A DNA stretch of 59,685 nucleotides from contig NZ_BFAZ01000004.1 in NCBI RefSeq assembly GCF_003114815.1, forward strand, positions 1 through 59,685. The letters run 5' to 3'. Of this stretch, positions 57,569 to 59,685 are shown one piece after another; position 1 is the stretch's first letter; each line of letters begins with the position of its first letter. The stretch is from Leptospira ellinghausenii (lineage in GTDB: Bacteria; Spirochaetota; Leptospiria; Leptospirales; Leptospiraceae). A program made the translations under genes and the position numbers. Below the pieces are notes generated by a model that saw nothing but the letters and a program-made list of their open reading frames with translations, was not told where the DNA came from and made no database searches.

Positions 57569-57608
57569 GTCAATAATAATGAGAATGAGACTCAAAATAA
57601 TTATTGAC
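57569..57608. promoter_or_regulatory. Fur-box-like site inside a large inverted repeat, shared by both haem transcripts
   Basis: GTCAATAAT (57569-57577) and ATTATTGAC (57600-57608) form a perfect 9-bp dyad. Between them TGAGAATGAGACTCA (57580-57594) resembles the Fur 7-1-7 pattern, with TGAG/CTCA arms. A leftward -35 (TTGACA, minus strand) is embedded at 57567-57572. The site lies between divergent hmuT and the lipoprotein gene, so iron repression of both is likely. Confidence 0.65.
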
Positions 57609-57665
57609 GCAATCGGGTAGGTTTCTTTTTTGAGACTTAGAATCAATTAATCAAGGAGAGCATCC

Positions 57666-58373
57666 ATGAACCTAACCAACCGAATATTTAAAATGGGACT
57701 ACTGATCTGTTTCAGTTTTGTATCCATCCAATGTGATGATGATGACACCCAAACGGATACTGCAGTCTTTTTAGGATTGTTAGCTGCCGATGCCAACAAA
57801 CGCTGTGAAACAAAGATTGATACATCGTATACATCTGGCTCGTATGCAACATTGTGTACGCCACAAGCAGGTCCTGGTCGTTTCTTTCGTTTGGAAGGAA
57901 TGAAAGCCTTGGGGGACAATGGATACTTTTATTTATTCCTAGGATATTCACAAACACCAACTTCATCCACACCGAGTGCTTCAGGACAATATTCATTTGT
58001 TGCAGGTAAGTCAGTATCGAGTCCGAACCCATATGTTTGGTTTCGTAACTTGGAATATGGGAACTACCAAGGGGGACAAACTGCAAGTGGAGCCAACTCA
58101 ACCGCATTTAGTTTTTCCACAGAGCAAGAGTTATGCGTATCGTTTTCAGGAACAACCAGTGCACCGACTACGTATTTATGGGTAACGGGTGTGAGTGGAG
58201 CAAATTGTAAGAATACCGCCACGCTTCTAAAGGAAAATGCAGTCATCAATTATGGAAGTTGGCCAAACTCAGGGAATGTTTTGTCTACGAGTGGCCAGTC
58301 CTTCTTTCGGTTTAGCAACGTGAGTCTTTTAACCGCATCAAAGATAGTCGTTTCATCGGAAAGTGTACTATAA
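57666..58373 (+). CDS. Lipoprotein of the haem-uptake locus
   Basis: A 235-residue lipoprotein. The signal MGLLICFSFVSIQC gives lipidated Cys23. The mature part opens with an Asp run and contains four more cysteines that could form disulfides. It is beta-rich and has low-complexity Ser/Thr/Gly stretches (TPTSSTPSASGQ). A strong Shine-Dalgarno (AAGGAG) lies 7 bp before the ATG. It heads the rightward transcript ahead of the HmuY-like gene. I do not recognise the family; an accessory haem or haemoprotein binder is inferred from context. Confidence 0.75.
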   Translation: MNLTNRIFKMGLLICFSFVSIQCDDDDTQTDTAVFLGLLAADANKRCETKIDTSYTSGSYATLCTPQAGPGRFFRLEGMKALGDNGYFYLFLGYSQTPTSSTPSASGQYSFVAGKSVSSPNPYVWFRNLEYGNYQGGQTASGANSTAFSFSTEQELCVSFSGTTSAPTTYLWVTGVSGANCKNTATLLKENAVINYGSWPNSGNVLSTSGQSFFRFSNVSLLTASKIVVSSESVL

Positions 58374-58434
58374 ATCAAACTCAGTCAGATCGGAATATTC
58401 GATCTGGCAATGAAATCTTAAGAAGAGAAAAGAT

Positions 58435-59124
58435 ATGCCATCAAAACAATTCATTTTAAAAACCTGTTTTTTATACTCCATTTTACTTATTATTAGTTCC
58501 TTCCAAATTCAATGTTCCATGAAACCAAAGACGGAAGATAATTCACAGGCTTTGCTTTTATTATTAAATGAAAGTAGTACGAGTTCCAATTGCTCTAGTG
58601 TTCCAACAAATGCTGTTGTGACTTCTGGATCCTTTACGACTTCAGCTAACGCGTCTTCTAATTGTAATTGGGTCTATGTAAGTTTGAAAAGGAATGGAGT
58701 TTTGTCGGATGTAAATAGTCAATGGGATCTTGCTTTCAAACGATACAATGTAGCAACGAATAGTGGGACAAGTGGATCTGGCTCCGGTGGAGCATGTGAT
58801 TCCGGTCAAACAAACTTTTCCAATACATTTAATGGATCAGAATGTACGGCTGTAGTTGACCTAAAACTTTCCAGTTCAGGCGGAGGGCCTGTATCTGCTT
58901 CCTCAGAAAGTATCAATCCGACAATGGCGGCTCCCTTAGATCTATCACCAATGCCATCCGGTTATGGTACTTGGTATTCTTATTCCAATGGAATCTTAAC
59001 TGCTAGGACAAAAGTATTCATTGTGACTGGAAGTGACGGCGCAAAGTATGCGGTCCAGTTTCTGGATTATTATAATGCAGCTGGTACATCAGGTTTTCCG
59101 AAGTTCCAATGGAAAAAACTCTAA
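58435..59124 (+). CDS. HmuY-like haem-binding lipoprotein
   Basis: A 229-residue lipoprotein with a signal ending SFQIQC, so Cys27 is lipidated. The mature part matches the HmuY layout: NWVYVSLKRNG, then VNSQWDLAFKRYNVATNSGTSGSGSGGA (residues shown here in part), GYGTWYSYSNGILTART, and KVFIVTGSDGAKYAVQFLDYY at the end. HmuY proteins bind haem at the cell surface and hand it to a TonB-dependent receptor; here the receptor gene follows directly and overlaps by one base (TAATG). Confidence 0.82.
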   Translation: MPSKQFILKTCFLYSILLIISSFQIQCSMKPKTEDNSQALLLLLNESSTSSNCSSVPTNAVVTSGSFTTSANASSNCNWVYVSLKRNGVLSDVNSQWDLAFKRYNVATNSGTSGSGSGGACDSGQTNFSNTFNGSECTAVVDLKLSSSGGGPVSASSESINPTMAAPLDLSPMPSGYGTWYSYSNGILTARTKVFIVTGSDGAKYAVQFLDYYNAAGTSGFPKFQWKKL

Positions 59125-59685
59125 TGAAACCATTGGATTTATCCAACATAACAAGAGTTTTATTTTTCCTTGTATTTTGGAGTTTCATTATATTATTTTC
59201 GTTTCAGGGCATTTATCCAGAATCCAAAACGGATTCTATAGAAGATAAATCAAATATCATCACAGTCACAGGTACTAGACGAAAGAATTTATTAAAAGAT
59301 TCTACCATTACAACTGAGGTCATCACAAGAAAAGATATCGATGCTATGGGGGCTCGAGATTTATCTCAAACCTTAGGTAATGTGCCGGGAATTGAGGTAA
59401 AACCTGCGCAGGCAGGAGAAAGAGGGCAGACTGTCCGGTTACAAGGTTTGTCTGCTCAAAATGTTCTCATCTTAGTGGATGGCCAAAGGACAACAGGGCG
59501 TTTTAGTGGCTCAATTGATTTGACTCGCTTTAAAGCAGAAGATATTGAAAGGATCGAAATCGTAAAGGGTGCTTCTTCAGCCATTTATGGTTCTGATGCC
59601 ATTGCAGGAGTCATCAATATCATCACAAAAGAAGCACAAGATCCTCTCTATGCAGAATTTCGTTCGTTAGGTGGTGCTGGTAGTG
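59124..59685 (+). CDS. TonB-dependent haem receptor, N-terminal part (continues at base 1)
   Basis: The ATG at 59124 shares its first A with the stop of the HmuY-like gene. The 187 codons up to the window end give a signal peptide (VLFFLVFWSFIILFSFQGIYP), a TonB-box-like NIITVTGTRR, and the plug domain: DLSQTLGNVPGIEVKPAQAG, TVRLQGLSAQNVLILVDGQR, and ERIEIVKGASSAIYGSDAIA. The barrel follows at 1-1820. The pair HmuY plus receptor is known from Bacteroidetes haem uptake. No tonB, exbB or exbD gene is in the window, so energy must come from chromosomal genes. Confidence 0.93.
   Translation, partial: MKPLDLSNITRVLFFLVFWSFIILFSFQGIYPESKTDSIEDKSNIITVTGTRRKNLLKDSTITTEVITRKDIDAMGARDLSQTLGNVPGIEVKPAQAGERGQTVRLQGLSAQNVLILVDGQRTTGRFSGSIDLTRFKAEDIERIEIVKGASSAIYGSDAIAGVINIITKEAQDPLYAEFRSLGGAGS

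Overview
The window looks like a complete circular replicon of 59,685 bp from a spirochaete, most likely a saprophytic Leptospira. The circularity is visible directly: a TonB-dependent receptor gene runs off the right end (59124-59685) and continues in frame, with sensible receptor sequence, at base 1 to 1820. The genus is inferred from the AT-rich base composition, the many lipoproteins with Leptospira-like lipoboxes, the 7TM sensor proteins, and the gene content. From memory, the L. biflexa p74 replicon also carries recBCD; I could not check this here.

Layout. 1-1820: end of the haem receptor. 1838-10562 (minus): recC-recB-recD, overlapping by 4 bp at each joint, with a structured intergenic element upstream. 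10811-13791: a lipoprotein S15-type hydrolase divergent from a membrane AraC-type regulator. 13848-18184 (minus): a two-gene unit made of a giant SUKH/HEAT-like protein and a beta-propeller-like protein. 18692-20850: a decayed patch with an ardC antirestriction pseudogene, a transglutaminase-like relic and IS-end-like repeats. 20852-22747 (minus): a metallopeptidase lipoprotein and a small exported protein. 22856-27128: DUF167 gene and a three-gene ABC exporter. 27132-30172: sensor kinase, and TetR divergent from a RibD/DHFR-like reductase. 30304-31851: two toxin-antitoxin modules of the PIN type. 31910-37945: SpoU methyltransferase, then a minus-strand operon of two glycine-rich lipoproteins, a REC-GGDEF protein and an SrkA-like kinase. 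38088-42074: opgG, a small membrane protein and opgH for periplasmic glucans. 42052-43580: YheT-like hydrolase and a lipoprotein.

43584-47868 is the maintenance core. parA-parB sit between two paralogous winged-helix proteins that are candidate replication proteins. An AGGTACGCCGGCGTACCT-type palindrome occurs upstream of parA and again between parA and parB. The intergenic stretches here hold AT-rich dyads, alternative hairpins and motifs shared by both rep-like genes. 47894-50255: two TetR regulators, a thioesterase, PpnP and a YegP-like protein. 50389-53884: a 7TMR-SpoIIE phosphatase and a MASE3-type histidine kinase.

53864-59685 plus 1-1820 is a haem-uptake locus. hmuS-hmuV-hmuU-hmuT run leftward; a lipoprotein, an HmuY-like haem-binding lipoprotein and the TonB receptor run rightward; a Fur-box-like site lies in the shared intergenic region. 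Together these move haem across the outer membrane, periplasm and inner membrane and handle it in the cytoplasm.

Housekeeping functions (recBCD, opgGH, srkA-like) next to a plasmid-type partition system suggest a chromid rather than a dispensable plasmid. I saw no rRNA, tRNA or CRISPR array.
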